Source: Pseudomonas fildesensis
Lineage (GTDB): Bacteria > Pseudomonadota > Gammaproteobacteria > Pseudomonadales > Pseudomonadaceae
Direction of reading: 5' to 3'
DNA: 64,000 nucleotides
Assembly (NCBI RefSeq): GCF_001050345.1
Contig: NZ_LFMW01000004.1
Location: forward strand, 124,001-188,000
Shown: positions 14,631 through 22,308 of the stretch, piece after piece
Position numbering within the stretch: position 1 is the first letter of the stretch
Layout of the letters: each line of letters opens with the position of its first letter
The notes under the pieces: generated by a model
What the model was told of the DNA's origin: nothing
The model's database searches: none
Seen by the model: the letters and a program-made list of their open reading frames with translations, nothing else
Translations under genes and position numbers: made by a program

Positions 14631-16588
14631 CAATGCACCTCCGCAGGTTCACGCTTTAGAGGAGATTTGATTGGCGCTGCATCTTCAAGCAAAGCATCGG
14701 CGACCAGTTCGGCAATGTCCTTGATCAACGGGCGCGGCTCAACCACGCCTTCGAGCATCGCCGTGCATTGCGGGCAGCCCACGGCCACCAGTTCGGCGCC
14801 GGTTTCGCGGATGTCTTCCATGCGCATATCGGGAATACGTTGCTTGCCGGGAATGTCGGTGATCGGTGCCCCGCCACCGCCACCGCAGCAGCGCGAGCGG
14901 AAGCCGGAACGTTGCATCTCCTTGACCTCAATCCCCAGCGCGCGCAGCACTTCACGCGGTGCCTCGTATTCGCCGTTGTAGCGGCCCAGATAACACGGGT
15001 CGTGGTAGGTCACACTAGTGCCTTTGTGCTGCCCCAGGTTCAGTGCACCGTCGCCAATCAGCTCGGCCATGAAGGTGCTGTGATGCTGCACCACATAGTC
15101 ACCGTTGAAGGCGCCGTATTCGTTTTTCAGCACATGGAAACTGTGAGGGTCGCAGGTGACGATGCGCTTGAAACTGTACTTGGCCAGGGTCTGGATATTG
15201 CGTGTGGCGAGCAGTTGGAAGGTGGCTTCATCGCCCAGACGGCGCGCGACGTCACCGCTGTCGCGTTCTTCCAGGCCGAGCACGGCAAAGTCGACCTTGG
15301 CCGCTTTCAACACTTTGACGAAGGCGCGCAGGGTGCGTTGGTTGCGCATGTCGAAGGCACCGTCGCCGACCCAGAACAGCACGTCGGCGCTGCCTGTTTC
15401 GCTGAACAATGGCAGGTTCAAATCCGCCGCCCAGTTCAGGCGACCGCCCGGTGCAAAACCACCGGGGTTGTCGGTGGCGATCAGGTTTTCCAGGACTTCG
15501 GCGCCCTTGTTCGGGGTGGCGCCTTTTTCCAGGGTGAGGTGGCGGCGCATGTCGACGATGGCGTCGACGTGCTCGATCATCATCGGGCACTCTTCCACGC
15601 AGGCGCGGCAGGTGGTGCACGACCACAGGGTGTCGGCGTCCACCAGGCCGTTGACGATCGGCTGATGCGGGTTGCCGCCGTGTTCGCCGATGGGTTTGCC
15701 ACCGCCGTCAATCGATGGATAAGGGCTACCGGCGAATTTGGCATCGGTGCCGCCGGCCAGGCCGACGACCATGTCCTGGATGAGTTTTTTCGGGTTCAGC
15801 GGCTGGCCGGCGGCGAACGCCGGGCACGCCGCCTCACACTTGCCGCACTGCACGCAGGCGTCGAAGCCGAGCAGTTGGTTCCAGGTGAAATCCTTGGGTT
15901 TTTCCACGCCCAGTGGCGCGCTTTTGTCGTTCAGGTCGAGCGGTTTCAAACCGGTGGAACGGCCACCGCCAAAGCGTTCTGCGCGGCGGTGCCAGGCCAG
16001 GTGCAGTGCACCAGCGAAGGCGTGCTTCATCGGGCCGCCCCAGGTCATGCCGAAGAACATTTCCGACACGCCCCACAGCACGCCCACGCTCAGCAGCGCG
16101 GCCAGCAGCCAGCCACCGAAGTCCGCCGGCAGAATCCCGGCCACCGGCAGCGTCACCAGAAAGAAGCTCACCGAAAACGCCATCAGGCTTTTCGGCAGGC
16201 GCATCCACGGGCCTTTCGACAGGCGCGACGGCGGGTTGCGCCGACGCAGATAGACGAAAGTGGCGCCGACGAACATCAGCACCGACGCCAGCAACAGCGC
16301 GTAGCCGAGGACGCGGTTATGCAGGCCGAAACCGTGCACCAGGATCGCCAGCAATGCCGACAGCACAAAGCCCAACGCCGTGGCGACGTGGGTGTTGGCG
16401 ATGTATTTGTCGCGGGCGACCACGTGGTGCAGGTCGACCATGTAGCGCTTGGGCATGGCCAGCAGGCCGCCCAGCAAGTCGACCTTGGAGGCTCGGCCAC
16501 GGCGCCACAGGTTCACCCGGCGCAGGGCGCCGAGGACGGCGAGGCCCAGGGCGGCGAACAGGAGAATAGGAAGCAAGGTATTCAACAT
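14630..16588 (-). CDS. dgcB: Dimethylglycine catabolism membrane Fe-S oxidoreductase DgcB
   Basis: A 652-residue membrane oxidoreductase. Several hydrophobic helices lie in the first 190 residues; then come two ferredoxin-type clusters (CVQCGKCEAACPAF and CTTCRACVEECPMM) and two Cys-rich CCG domains in the C-terminal half (including RCCGGGGGAP and VGCPQCTAMLEG), as in heterodisulfide reductase D-like and ETF-dehydrogenase-like proteins. It probably receives electrons from the adjacent ETF and reduces quinone during dimethylglycine demethylation. The ATG at 16588 follows GGAGC and places the first helix right at the N-terminus. It is separated from dgcA by 171 bp containing a REP-type repeat. 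Confidence 0.88.
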   Translation of the reverse strand: MLNTLLPILLFAALGLAVLGALRRVNLWRRGRASKVDLLGGLLAMPKRYMVDLHHVVARDKYIANTHVATALGFVLSALLAILVHGFGLHNRVLGYALLLASVLMFVGATFVYLRRRNPPSRLSKGPWMRLPKSLMAFSVSFFLVTLPVAGILPADFGGWLLAALLSVGVLWGVSEMFFGMTWGGPMKHAFAGALHLAWHRRAERFGGGRSTGLKPLDLNDKSAPLGVEKPKDFTWNQLLGFDACVQCGKCEAACPAFAAGQPLNPKKLIQDMVVGLAGGTDAKFAGSPYPSIDGGGKPIGEHGGNPHQPIVNGLVDADTLWSCTTCRACVEECPMMIEHVDAIVDMRRHLTLEKGATPNKGAEVLENLIATDNPGGFAPGGRLNWAADLNLPLFSETGSADVLFWVGDGAFDMRNQRTLRAFVKVLKAAKVDFAVLGLEERDSGDVARRLGDEATFQLLATRNIQTLAKYSFKRIVTCDPHSFHVLKNEYGAFNGDYVVQHHSTFMAELIGDGALNLGQHKGTSVTYHDPCYLGRYNGEYEAPREVLRALGIEVKEMQRSGFRSRCCGGGGGAPITDIPGKQRIPDMRMEDIRETGAELVAVGCPQCTAMLEGVVEPRPLIKDIAELVADALLEDAAPIKSPLKREPAEVH

Positions 16589-16635
16589 GGTGAAGCTCCC
16601 AAAGACCACACAGATCTACTGTGAAACGGGCCCTG

Positions 16636-16728
16636 AATGTGGGAGGGGGCTTGCTCCCGATAGCGGACTGTCAGTTGATACATCTGTAGCTGACCGACCG
16701 CTATCGGGAGCAAGCCCCCTCCCACATT
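16636..16728. repeat. REP-type inverted repeat between dgcA and dgcB
   Basis: A long imperfect hairpin with outer arms AATGTGGGAGGGGGCTTGCT and complement, and inner GATAGCGG/CCGCTATC. It lies inside the operon between dgcA and dgcB, so it could affect the relative transcript levels of the two genes. Confidence 0.9.
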
Positions 16729-16759
16729 TTGACCGAGTCCACTTTGGTTCGGTGTCGGG

Positions 16760-18820
16760 TCAGAAATCCTTGCACAAGCGCAGGGCGTCATAGATCGCAG
16801 CGTGGGTATTGCGCTGCGCTACACAGTCACCAATGCGGAACAGCAAGTACCCGTCCCCCGCCTCACTCAGGCATGGCTGCGGCTTGATCGCGAACAAGGC
16901 TTCGATGTCCATCTGGCCCTTGTTGCGCGAGCCGCCCTTGAGGGCGTAGTAGATTTCTTCGTCCGGACGCACGCCATTTTCGACGACGACCTGATCGACA
17001 ACACGCTCCTCTTTGGCGCCGGTGTATTCGTTCTCCAGCACCGCCACCAGCTTGTCGCCTTCGCGGTAGACCTTTTCCAGCATCATGTCGCCGGTCATGA
17101 TCACTTCCTTCGGGTACATGCTGCGGTAGTAGGTCGGGAACGACGTACCGCCCACGGCCACGCCGGGCTTGATGTCGTCGGTGACGATCTCCACCTGGCT
17201 GCCTTTGTCCGCGAGGAAATCCGCCACCGACATGCCGGTGAACTCGCAAATAGTGTCGTACACCAGCACGTTCTTGCCCGGCGCAACTTTGCCGTCGAGC
17301 ACGTCCCAGCTGCTGACCACCAGGCCTTCAGCCGCGCCCCAGTGTTCGTTCTGCTCCAGGAACGGATGCCCGCCCACTGCCAGCACCACCACGTCGGGGC
17401 GCAGGTCGAGGATTGCCTCGGCATTCGCCGCCACACCCAGGCGCAGGTCGACGTTCAGGCGCGCCAGCTCCAGCTGGAACCAGCGGGTGATCCCGGCAAT
17501 CTGGTCGCGCTGCGGGGCTTTGGAGGCGGTGGTGATTTGCCCACCGATAAACTCTTTTTTCTCGAACAGGGTCACGTCGTGGCCACGTTCGGCGGCGACG
17601 CGCGCGGCTTCCATCCCGGCAGGACCGGCACCGACCACCACCACCTTGCGTTTCGGCCCGGTGGATTTTTCGATGATGTGCGGCACGCCCATGTATTCAC
17701 GGGACGTCGCGGCGTTCTGGATGCACAGCACATCCAGGCCTTGATACTGGCGGTCGATGCAATAGTTGGCGCCGACGCATTGCTTGATCTGGTCGATCTG
17801 GCCCATTTTGATCTTGGCGATCAGGTGCGGGTCGGCGATGTGGGCGCGGGTCATGCCGACCATGTCCACGTAGCCGCCTTCAAGAATGCGCGTGGCCTGG
17901 TTCGGGTCCTTGATGTTCTGCGCGTGCAGCACCGGGGCCTTGACCACTTCCTTGATACCGGCGGCCAGGTGCAAAAACGGCTCCGGTGGATAACTCATGT
18001 TCGGGATCACGTTGGCCAGGGTGTTGTGGGTGTCGCAACCTGAACCCACGACGCCGATAAAATCGAGCATGCCGGTGTCGTCGTAATACTTGGCGATCTG
18101 CTTCATGTCCTCATGGGACAGGCCGTCCGGGTGGAATTCATCACCGCACAAACGAATGCCGACACAGAAGTCCGGGCCGACTTCAGCGCGCACCGCCTTC
18201 AACACTTCCAGGCCGAAACGCATACGGTTTTCGAAGCTGCCGCCCCATTCGTCGGTGCGCTTGTTGACCCGCGGGCTCCAGAACTGGTCGATCATGTGCT
18301 GGTGCACCGCCGACAGCTCCACGCCGTCCAGGCCACCGGCCTTGGCCCGCGCGGCGGCGCTGGCGTAGTTGCCGATCACGCGCCAGATTTCTTCCGGCTC
18401 GATGGTCTTGCAGGTCGCACGGTGCACCGGCTCGCGGATGCCCGACGGCGACAGCAGCGTTGGCCAGTGCTCGCCGTCCCAGCGCGAGCGACGGCCCATG
18501 TGGGTAATCTGGATCATGATCTTGGCGCCATGCTTGTGCATGGCATCGGCCAGGTTCTGGAAGTGCGGGATGATCCGATCGTCGGCCAGGTTCACCGATT
18601 TCCACCAGCCTTGCGGGCTGTCGATGGCGACACTGGAAGACCCGCCGCAGATTGCCAGGCCGATCCCGCCCTTGGCTTTCTCTTCGTAGTACTTCACATA
18701 GCGGTCGGTGGTCATCCCGCCGTCGGTGGCATACACCTCGGCGTGGGCGGTACTGAGCACGCGGTTGCGAATGGTCAGTTTGCCGATCTGGATCGGCGCA
18801 AACATTGCTTCGAAAGCCAT
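16760..18820 (-). CDS. dgcA: Dimethylglycine demethylase DgcA
   Basis: A 686-residue two-part flavoenzyme of the old-yellow-enzyme/trimethylamine dehydrogenase type: an FMN TIM barrel about 1-340 (MIQITHMGRRSRWDGEHW, DGVELSAVHQHMIDQFWSPR), a linker with cysteines, then an FAD/NAD-type domain from about 385 (KVVVVGAGPAGMEAARVAAE). It oxidatively removes a methyl from dimethylglycine to give sarcosine. In trimethylamine dehydrogenase the linker carries four cysteine ligands for a [4Fe-4S] cluster; here it reads CVGANYC then a Cys twelve residues on, so the second of the usual four appears to be Ala. GbdR is the expected activator of this operon. The preceding V4R-like gene ends 16 bp upstream. 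Confidence 0.88.
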   Translation of the reverse strand: MAFEAMFAPIQIGKLTIRNRVLSTAHAEVYATDGGMTTDRYVKYYEEKAKGGIGLAICGGSSSVAIDSPQGWWKSVNLADDRIIPHFQNLADAMHKHGAKIMIQITHMGRRSRWDGEHWPTLLSPSGIREPVHRATCKTIEPEEIWRVIGNYASAAARAKAGGLDGVELSAVHQHMIDQFWSPRVNKRTDEWGGSFENRMRFGLEVLKAVRAEVGPDFCVGIRLCGDEFHPDGLSHEDMKQIAKYYDDTGMLDFIGVVGSGCDTHNTLANVIPNMSYPPEPFLHLAAGIKEVVKAPVLHAQNIKDPNQATRILEGGYVDMVGMTRAHIADPHLIAKIKMGQIDQIKQCVGANYCIDRQYQGLDVLCIQNAATSREYMGVPHIIEKSTGPKRKVVVVGAGPAGMEAARVAAERGHDVTLFEKKEFIGGQITTASKAPQRDQIAGITRWFQLELARLNVDLRLGVAANAEAILDLRPDVVVLAVGGHPFLEQNEHWGAAEGLVVSSWDVLDGKVAPGKNVLVYDTICEFTGMSVADFLADKGSQVEIVTDDIKPGVAVGGTSFPTYYRSMYPKEVIMTGDMMLEKVYREGDKLVAVLENEYTGAKEERVVDQVVVENGVRPDEEIYYALKGGSRNKGQMDIEALFAIKPQPCLSEAGDGYLLFRIGDCVAQRNTHAAIYDALRLCKDF

Positions 18821-18836
18821 GGCAGGGTTCCTCGAC

Positions 18837-19367
18837 TTACAACGGCTTGACGGTGAACAGGCCGTCGTCGTGGCCCTCTTCGGAGCCGCCGTAGACTTGC
18901 TCGGCTACGGTGCGCAGGTTGCTGCCGCGCGCCTGCAGAATCTGGTCCATGGCGCCGGCAAACCAGCCGGTGAACATGTAGTCGACCTTGCGCCCGACCT
19001 TGCCGTACACGTAGACGAACGCCGAGTGTTCGAGCTTGACGCTGGCGGTGCCTTTGTCGAGGTCGATTTCCTGAATCTTGAACAGGCCCCAGCCGCGTTG
19101 CGACAGGCGCTTCATGTAGTGCTCGAACACCGCAACGCCTTCCAGGCCGTGGCATTCAGCTTCTTTTTCACACCAGTGCCAGGCGGATTTGTAGCCGGCC
19201 TTGTAAAGGATTTCGGCATAGGCGTCGGCGCCCAGTACTTCTTCGATACCCATGTGGTTGTTGACGAAGAAATGGCGCGGCACGTACAGCATCGGCAGGG
19301 CGTCGGAGGTCCAGACACCGGTTTCGCTGTCGACTTCGATTGGCAATTGCGGGGCGATCTTGGCCAT
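18837..19367 (-). CDS. V4R-like small-molecule-binding protein of the dgc operon (DUF5943 type)
   Basis: A 176-residue cytoplasmic protein conserved beside dgcA in pseudomonads. The body has features of the 4-vinyl reductase (V4R) fold: SAWHWCEKEAECHGLEGVAVFEHYMKRLS, then GWGLFKIQEIDLDKGTASVKLEHS, with a conserved Cys and His. Such domains bind small hydrophobic ligands or act as assembly factors. Its job in dimethylglycine breakdown is unknown to me; co-transcription with dgcA (16 bp gap) suggests a helper. It starts 213 bp after the M19-like gene, an interval with a hairpin and a long inverted repeat. Confidence 0.7.
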   Translation of the reverse strand: MAKIAPQLPIEVDSETGVWTSDALPMLYVPRHFFVNNHMGIEEVLGADAYAEILYKAGYKSAWHWCEKEAECHGLEGVAVFEHYMKRLSQRGWGLFKIQEIDLDKGTASVKLEHSAFVYVYGKVGRKVDYMFTGWFAGAMDQILQARGSNLRTVAEQVYGGSEEGHDDGLFTVKPL

Positions 19368-19403
19368 GGAAACTTAACTCCAGAAAATTCGTGGTCAGTG
19401 CTT

Positions 19404-19423
19404 AGCAAAGCGTTGGCTTTGCT
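19404..19423. other. Hairpin upstream of the V4R-like gene
   Basis: An 8-bp perfect inverted repeat AGCAAAGC/GCTTTGCT with a 4-nt loop, 37 bp before the V4R-like start. It could be a leader hairpin in the dgc transcript. Confidence 0.5.
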
Positions 19424-19439
19424 CTTATAAACAAGCCGT

Positions 19440-19584
19440 GTGAATGACTTTGGAGCCGTAGCGAGCACGTCGAGAGCAAGCAAGGACCGGAGCGACAAGC
19501 GAGACAGTACGGGACGTACGGCGAGTTTGGCGCGAGGACCTGACGCAGCTATCGACGAGCGGAGTAGGCTCCAGAGTTATTCAC
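19440..19584. repeat. 145-bp element bounded by 18-bp inverted repeats
   Basis: GTGAATGACTTTGGAGCC (19440-19457) and GGCTCCAGAGTTATTCAC (19567-19584) are complementary at 16 of 18 positions and enclose a purine-rich core containing GTACGGGACGTAC. The right arm ends at the stop codon of the M19-like gene. It resembles a longer intergenic repeat of the kind reported in fluorescent pseudomonads (inference). No coding capacity is evident. Confidence 0.6.
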
Positions 19585-20558
19585 TCGCCCCAGACGTCTT
19601 TTAGGACGTCGACCCAGTTCTCGCCCATGATCTTGCGCACCACGCGCTCGCTGTGGCCGCGCTTGAGCAGGGTCTCGGTGAGGTTGGGGAACTCGCCCAC
19701 GGTGCGGATGCCCAGCGGGTTGATGATCTTGCCGAAGCTGGTCAGGCGGCGGGCGTAGCCCTTGTCATGGGTCAGCATTTCAAAGAAATCCTGGCCATGG
19801 CCCTGGGTAAAGTCGGTGCCGATGCCGATGGCGTCTTCGCCAACGATGTTCATGGTGTATTCGATGGCTTCGGCGTAATCGTCGATGGTCGAATCGATGC
19901 CCTTGGCCAGGAACGGCGCGAACATGGTCACGCCGACAAAGCCGCCGTGGTCGGCAATGAACTTCAGTTCTTCATCGGACTTGTTACGCGGGTGCTCTTT
20001 CAGGCCGGACGGCAGGCAGTGGGAGTAGCACACCGGCTTTTTCGATTCGAGGATGACTTCTTCGGAGGTTTTGGAGCCCACGTGGGACAGGTCGCACATG
20101 ATGCCGACACGGTTCATTTCGCCGACGATCTCGCGACCAAAGCCCGACAGGCCGCCGTCGCGCTCGTAGCAACCGGTGCCAACCAGGTTCTGGGTGTTGT
20201 AGCACATCTGCACCACACCGACGCCGAGCTGCTTGAAGATCTCGACGTAGCCGAGCTGGTCTTCAAACGCATGTGCGTTCTGGAAGCCAAAGATAATGCC
20301 GGTCTTGCCCAGCTCCTTGGCCTTGCGGATATCGGCAGTGGTTTTAACCGGGATCACCAGGTCACTGTTCTCACGGATCAGGGTCTGGCTGGCCACGATG
20401 TTATTGATAGTGGCCTGGAACCCTTCCCACACCGACACGGTGCAGTTGGCGGCGGTGAGGCCCCCTTTGCGCATATCCTCGAACAGGTCGCGGTTCCACT
20501 TGGCAATGATCAGCCCGTCGATAACGATGCTGTCGGCGTGCAATTGCGCTGGGCTCAT
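19581..20558 (-). CDS. M19 membrane-dipeptidase-like protein of the betaine catabolic cluster
   Basis: A 325-residue TIM-barrel amidohydrolase of the M19 family. SHVG (MCDLSHVGSKTSEEVI) and SHCLPSGLKEHPRN preserve two metal histidines, and GIGTDFTQGHGQDFF is the usual late motif. The N-terminal His-x-Asp of true M19 dipeptidases (DGHxD) is replaced by DGLIIAKW, and the bridging Glu is Gln in FGFQNAH, so a canonical two-zinc dipeptidase is unlikely. The ATG at 20558 has a GGGGAC site upstream; an in-frame start 44 codons earlier lacks support. It is the first gene of the minus-strand dgc cluster, and homologues are conserved there in Pseudomonas. The substrate is unknown; a methylated amino-acid derivative or dipeptide is a guess. 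Confidence 0.75.
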   Translation of the reverse strand: MSPAQLHADSIVIDGLIIAKWNRDLFEDMRKGGLTAANCTVSVWEGFQATINNIVASQTLIRENSDLVIPVKTTADIRKAKELGKTGIIFGFQNAHAFEDQLGYVEIFKQLGVGVVQMCYNTQNLVGTGCYERDGGLSGFGREIVGEMNRVGIMCDLSHVGSKTSEEVILESKKPVCYSHCLPSGLKEHPRNKSDEELKFIADHGGFVGVTMFAPFLAKGIDSTIDDYAEAIEYTMNIVGEDAIGIGTDFTQGHGQDFFEMLTHDKGYARRLTSFGKIINPLGIRTVGEFPNLTETLLKRGHSERVVRKIMGENWVDVLKDVWGE

Positions 20559-20777
20559 CAGGCGTCCCCTTATTGGCGATTCATGCGCCGAATCGTCTGC
20601 CGGCGCTTTGGGGCCAGCATATGCCCAGGGGCTGACGGAGCCGGGTGCAAAAACGACAAGGGAATTGCCGAAAGCGTCAATCCACGACAAAGGCTGCTAT
20701 GACTGGTCTGACTGGCGACTGTTCTTTGTCTTACGCTTGAGCCAGAATTCCCGCATCACCTGATATGAGACGGCGCA

Positions 20778-21179
20778 ATGAAATCGATTTTCCTGGCTTT
20801 GGCACTCATCGCAACCGGCGTCCACGCCGCCGAAGACACCGACAGCACGCCGTGCGATGGCATCGAAAACGACAAGCAAACCCTGGAATGCGCCTCTTAC
20901 AACAAAACCACCGCTGAACAGCTGCTCAAGGATAACTACCAGGGCCTGCTCGAACGCATGGGTTCGACCTACGGCAGCGACAAGACCAAGCTGGCCGACA
21001 TTACCGCTCGTCTGAAGGATGCTCAGCAGAAGTGGGAAAAATTACGGGATGCGGACTGCGCGGTGGATACCTTCCCGGCGGTGACCGGTACGAAGGCGTA
21101 TGCGATTGCGCAGAATGATTGCCTGGCGCGGATGAGTGATGAGCGGTCGGAGTTTTTGGAGTCGATTGGGCAGGAATAA
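20778..21179 (+). CDS. LprI-type (DUF1311) secreted protein
   Basis: A 133-residue protein with a signal peptide cleaved near VHAA/EDT and a small helical domain with four cysteines (DSTPCDGIEND, LECASYNKT, DADCAVDT, AQNDCLARM). The pattern of two Cys pairs and a final Cys-Leu-x-x-M with an Arg/Glu helix is that of the DUF1311 family, which includes lysozyme inhibitor LprI. It is expected in the periplasm. It is divergent from the M19-like gene and probably monocistronic, with the next gene 43 bp downstream on the same strand. A role in lysozyme resistance is possible but not shown by the sequence. Confidence 0.7.
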   Translation: MKSIFLALALIATGVHAAEDTDSTPCDGIENDKQTLECASYNKTTAEQLLKDNYQGLLERMGSTYGSDKTKLADITARLKDAQQKWEKLRDADCAVDTFPAVTGTKAYAIAQNDCLARMSDERSEFLESIGQE

Positions 21180-21221
21180 GCGACAATCCTCCGCATCTTT
21201 TCCTCTGACACAAGGCCTTCC

Positions 21222-21638
21222 ATGACTATCTGCGGCATCGAAATCAAAGGCAGCGAAGCCATCATCGCCCTCGCCGCCCTGGACAACCAGACGTTGACCC
21301 ATGTCGCCCTGGCTACCAAGAAAATCGCCCTCGAAGACGACGATGAAGCGGCCAACGTCAAAGCCTTCGCCGCTCAGGTGAGCGCGTTCGTGCGGGAAAA
21401 CAGCATCACCCGCATCGCGATCAAAAAGCGCAGCAAGAAAGGTGAATTCGCCGGTGGCCCGACCACGTTCAAGATTGAAGGGGTGTTTCAGTTGCTGGAG
21501 GGTGTTGAGGTGACGCTGCTGTCGCCGCAGACCATCAATGCGCAGAACAAGAAACACACGTTTGATCTGCCGGCAACGCTGAACAAGTATCAGCATGAAG
21601 CCTACAAGGCCGCGTGCTCAGCGTTGATGAAGAAGTAA
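21222..21638 (+). CDS. DUF3010 family cytoplasmic protein
   Basis: A 138-residue protein without signal peptide. It begins MTICGIEIKGSEAIIALAAL, a beta-hairpin start like an RNase H/actin-type fold, followed by KKIALEDDDEAANVKAF and SITRIAIKKRSKKGEFAGG, a basic loop, and LLSPQTINAQNKKHTFDLP. These segments fit the DUF3010 family as I remember it; the biochemical function is unknown. It follows the LprI-type gene and converges with a minus-strand gene. The two stop codons lie in the arms of a 12-bp palindrome TAACGCGCGTTA (21636-21647). Confidence 0.65.
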   Translation: MTICGIEIKGSEAIIALAALDNQTLTHVALATKKIALEDDDEAANVKAFAAQVSAFVRENSITRIAIKKRSKKGEFAGGPTTFKIEGVFQLLEGVEVTLLSPQTINAQNKKHTFDLPATLNKYQHEAYKAACSALMKK

Positions 21639-21644
21639 CGCGCG

Positions 21645-22073
21645 TTAGCTTCTGACGCAATGCTCCATCCCGTGCCCGCCGCCTTCATATTCAGGGCCGT
21701 AATAGTATTTGATGAAGGACGCTTTACCTTCCGGCGTTGGAACAAGTTGCGCGACACCGATGCCATAGTCTTTTAACGCGGGATCGGTGTGGGCGAAGTA
21801 CACGGCCAATATATCCGAAGTGGCAGCAGCGAAGCCGTCATAACGGGACTTGTCTTCCAGCGTCAGGATGAAAGAATAAGCGCCGTATTTACCGGTACTT
21901 TGTTTGGCGTTGAGTTGCATATCGACAACGCCCTTGAAGGCGCCGATATGGCTGTCTTTGCCATTGCATTCATAACGCCCGCTGTAATCGATGCCGGTGA
22001 AGGGTTCAGGGGTTTTGGCAGCCCAGGCGGGAGCGCAGGCAAACGCGATAACAGCAACTATGTTTTTCAGCAT
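21645..22073 (-). CDS. Hypothetical periplasmic protein
   Basis: A 142-residue protein with a signal peptide (MLKNIVAVIAFACAPAWAA) and a mature beta-rich domain: GIDYSGRYECNGKDSHIGAFKG, then YGAYSFILTLEDKSRYDGF, ending in YYGPEYEGGGHGMEHCVRS with a second Cys. Two cysteines near the mature ends could form a disulfide. I do not recognise a family with confidence. It converges with the DUF3010 gene, and its start is preceded by GAGGT. Likely secreted to the periplasm. Confidence 0.7.
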   Translation of the reverse strand: MLKNIVAVIAFACAPAWAAKTPEPFTGIDYSGRYECNGKDSHIGAFKGVVDMQLNAKQSTGKYGAYSFILTLEDKSRYDGFAAATSDILAVYFAHTDPALKDYGIGVAQLVPTPEGKASFIKYYYGPEYEGGGHGMEHCVRS

Positions 22074-22308
22074 GTTGACCTCTTGTTGTCAGGTAATAAG
22101 AACCTACTGGCTCGCCCTCTGAAACCGTGTTTTCGTGACTCGTTAGTTGAGCGAACTCATTGAGTTCAAGTACTTAAATGGCAACTAACCCACACTAAAA
22201 TCCGTCAATCAGAGAGCTCTGGACGTTAGCAGTCCCCCCCGGGAAGGCAAAGCCAACGAGAAAGAAAAGGACAATTCCCACATCAAATCCGAAGCTGCCT
22301 TACAGAAA

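Noticed and set aside
14768..16624. A 618-codon open frame on the plus strand opposite dgcB
   Set aside because: It is a shadow of high-GC codon use opposite a gene with intact Fe-S motifs; its translation is His/Gln/Val-rich without domains and has no ribosome site.
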